Shown here piece after piece: positions 63,873 to 64,000 of a DNA stretch of 64,000 bases. The notes below the pieces were generated by a model that worked only from the letters and a program-made list of their open reading frames with translations, had not been told where the DNA came from and made no database searches. This DNA comes from a virus: positions 1-64,000 of IMG/VR virus record IMGVR_UViG_3300017940_000554. One strand, written 5' to 3'. The position numbers were made by a program, and so were the translations under genes. Positions within the stretch are counted from its first letter, which is position 1, and each line of letters opens with the position of its first letter.

Positions 63873-64000
63873 TTAAGCACTCCGCTGGCGGTCTTTCAGA
63901 TTGATAATATCAGCGTCGTGCCGGCCCAAGTCGCGATAGAATTGCGACAAATCGGCCTGCATTCGATCAAGACGAGCATCTACAGCAGTGAAGCGATTGT
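63873..64000 (-). CDS. Partial coiled-coil phage protein (5' end off window)
   Basis: Only the C-terminal 42 residues are in the window: NRFTAVDARLDRMQADLSQ then FYRDLGRHDADIINLKDRQRSA, stop at 63873. The pattern is a short coiled coil found in small phage accessory proteins. Confidence 0.6.
   Translation of the reverse strand, partial: NRFTAVDARLDRMQADLSQFYRDLGRHDADIINLKDRQRSA

Overview
The window is a stretch of a temperate tailed-phage genome (Caudoviricetes) or a prophage of the same kind. It carries a complete head-packaging module (terminase large subunit, portal, scaffold, major capsid), tail-fibre genes, a P4-type tyrosine integrase, a RecT/nuclease recombination pair, a primase-helicase, DNA methyltransferases and tRNA-Arg genes. 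No ribosomal or metabolic host genes are present. Sigma70-like promoters and Shine-Dalgarno sites point to a bacterial host, probably Gram-negative; I cannot name the host from sequence alone. Both ends run out of the window inside genes (a tail fibre on the left, a small coiled-coil protein on the right).

Layout. (1) 0-17.4 kb, minus strand: virion genes, from a small HTH protein and a possible small terminase through TerL, portal, scaffold and capsid to tail fibres. The gene order and the apparent lack of a tape-measure gene suggest a short-tailed (podovirus-like) particle. Three copies of a structured 5' leader with promoters sit ahead of the capsid gene and two tiny basic-protein genes. 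(2) 17.4-18.4 kb: divergent control region with iterated CACCACAGTGCA operators. (3) 18.4-28.5 kb, plus strand: about 19 small plasmid-like genes (DUF932, DUF6573-like, an NPPF methyltransferase, a GGDEF diguanylate cyclase), many preceded by a repeated TTTGATAG box and a small hairpin, ending in a serine recombinase. (4) 28.5-31.2 kb: a long CRISPR array interrupted by an orphan BrnA-like gene. (5) 31.2-36.1 kb: peptide deformylase-like protein and small genes including macrodomain-like, ASCH-like and SLOG proteins. (6) 36.2-37.1 kb: second CRISPR array with an 81-bp tandem element, then a degenerate serine recombinase. (7) 38-50.6 kb, minus strand: replication and accessory genes, with a conspicuous dual-coding methyltransferase locus at 48.9-50.6 kb. 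(8) 50.6-55.8 kb: AlpA-like regulators, integrase with attP-like repeats, RecT and an Fe-S type PD-(D/E)XK nuclease. (9) 56.1-59.9 kb: third CRISPR array and a compact, phage-encoded type V (Cas12-like) effector at the end of a tight operon. (10) 60-64 kb: tRNA-Arg genes, a tRNA-like locus whose halves are in permuted order, and small genes.

How it works together. The central system is a virus-borne, single-effector CRISPR: one 745-aa RuvC nuclease, no visible cas1/cas2, and about 50 repeats in three scattered arrays. The repeats share a TGCATC/GATGCA hairpin whose pairing is kept by compensatory changes. It best fits the compact phage effectors of the CasPhi (Cas12j) / CasLambda type, and CasLambda is my preferred guess. 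Two serine recombinases lie next to two of the arrays. Several dispersed palindromic operators suggest that a phage repressor coordinates integrase-region, early and late genes.
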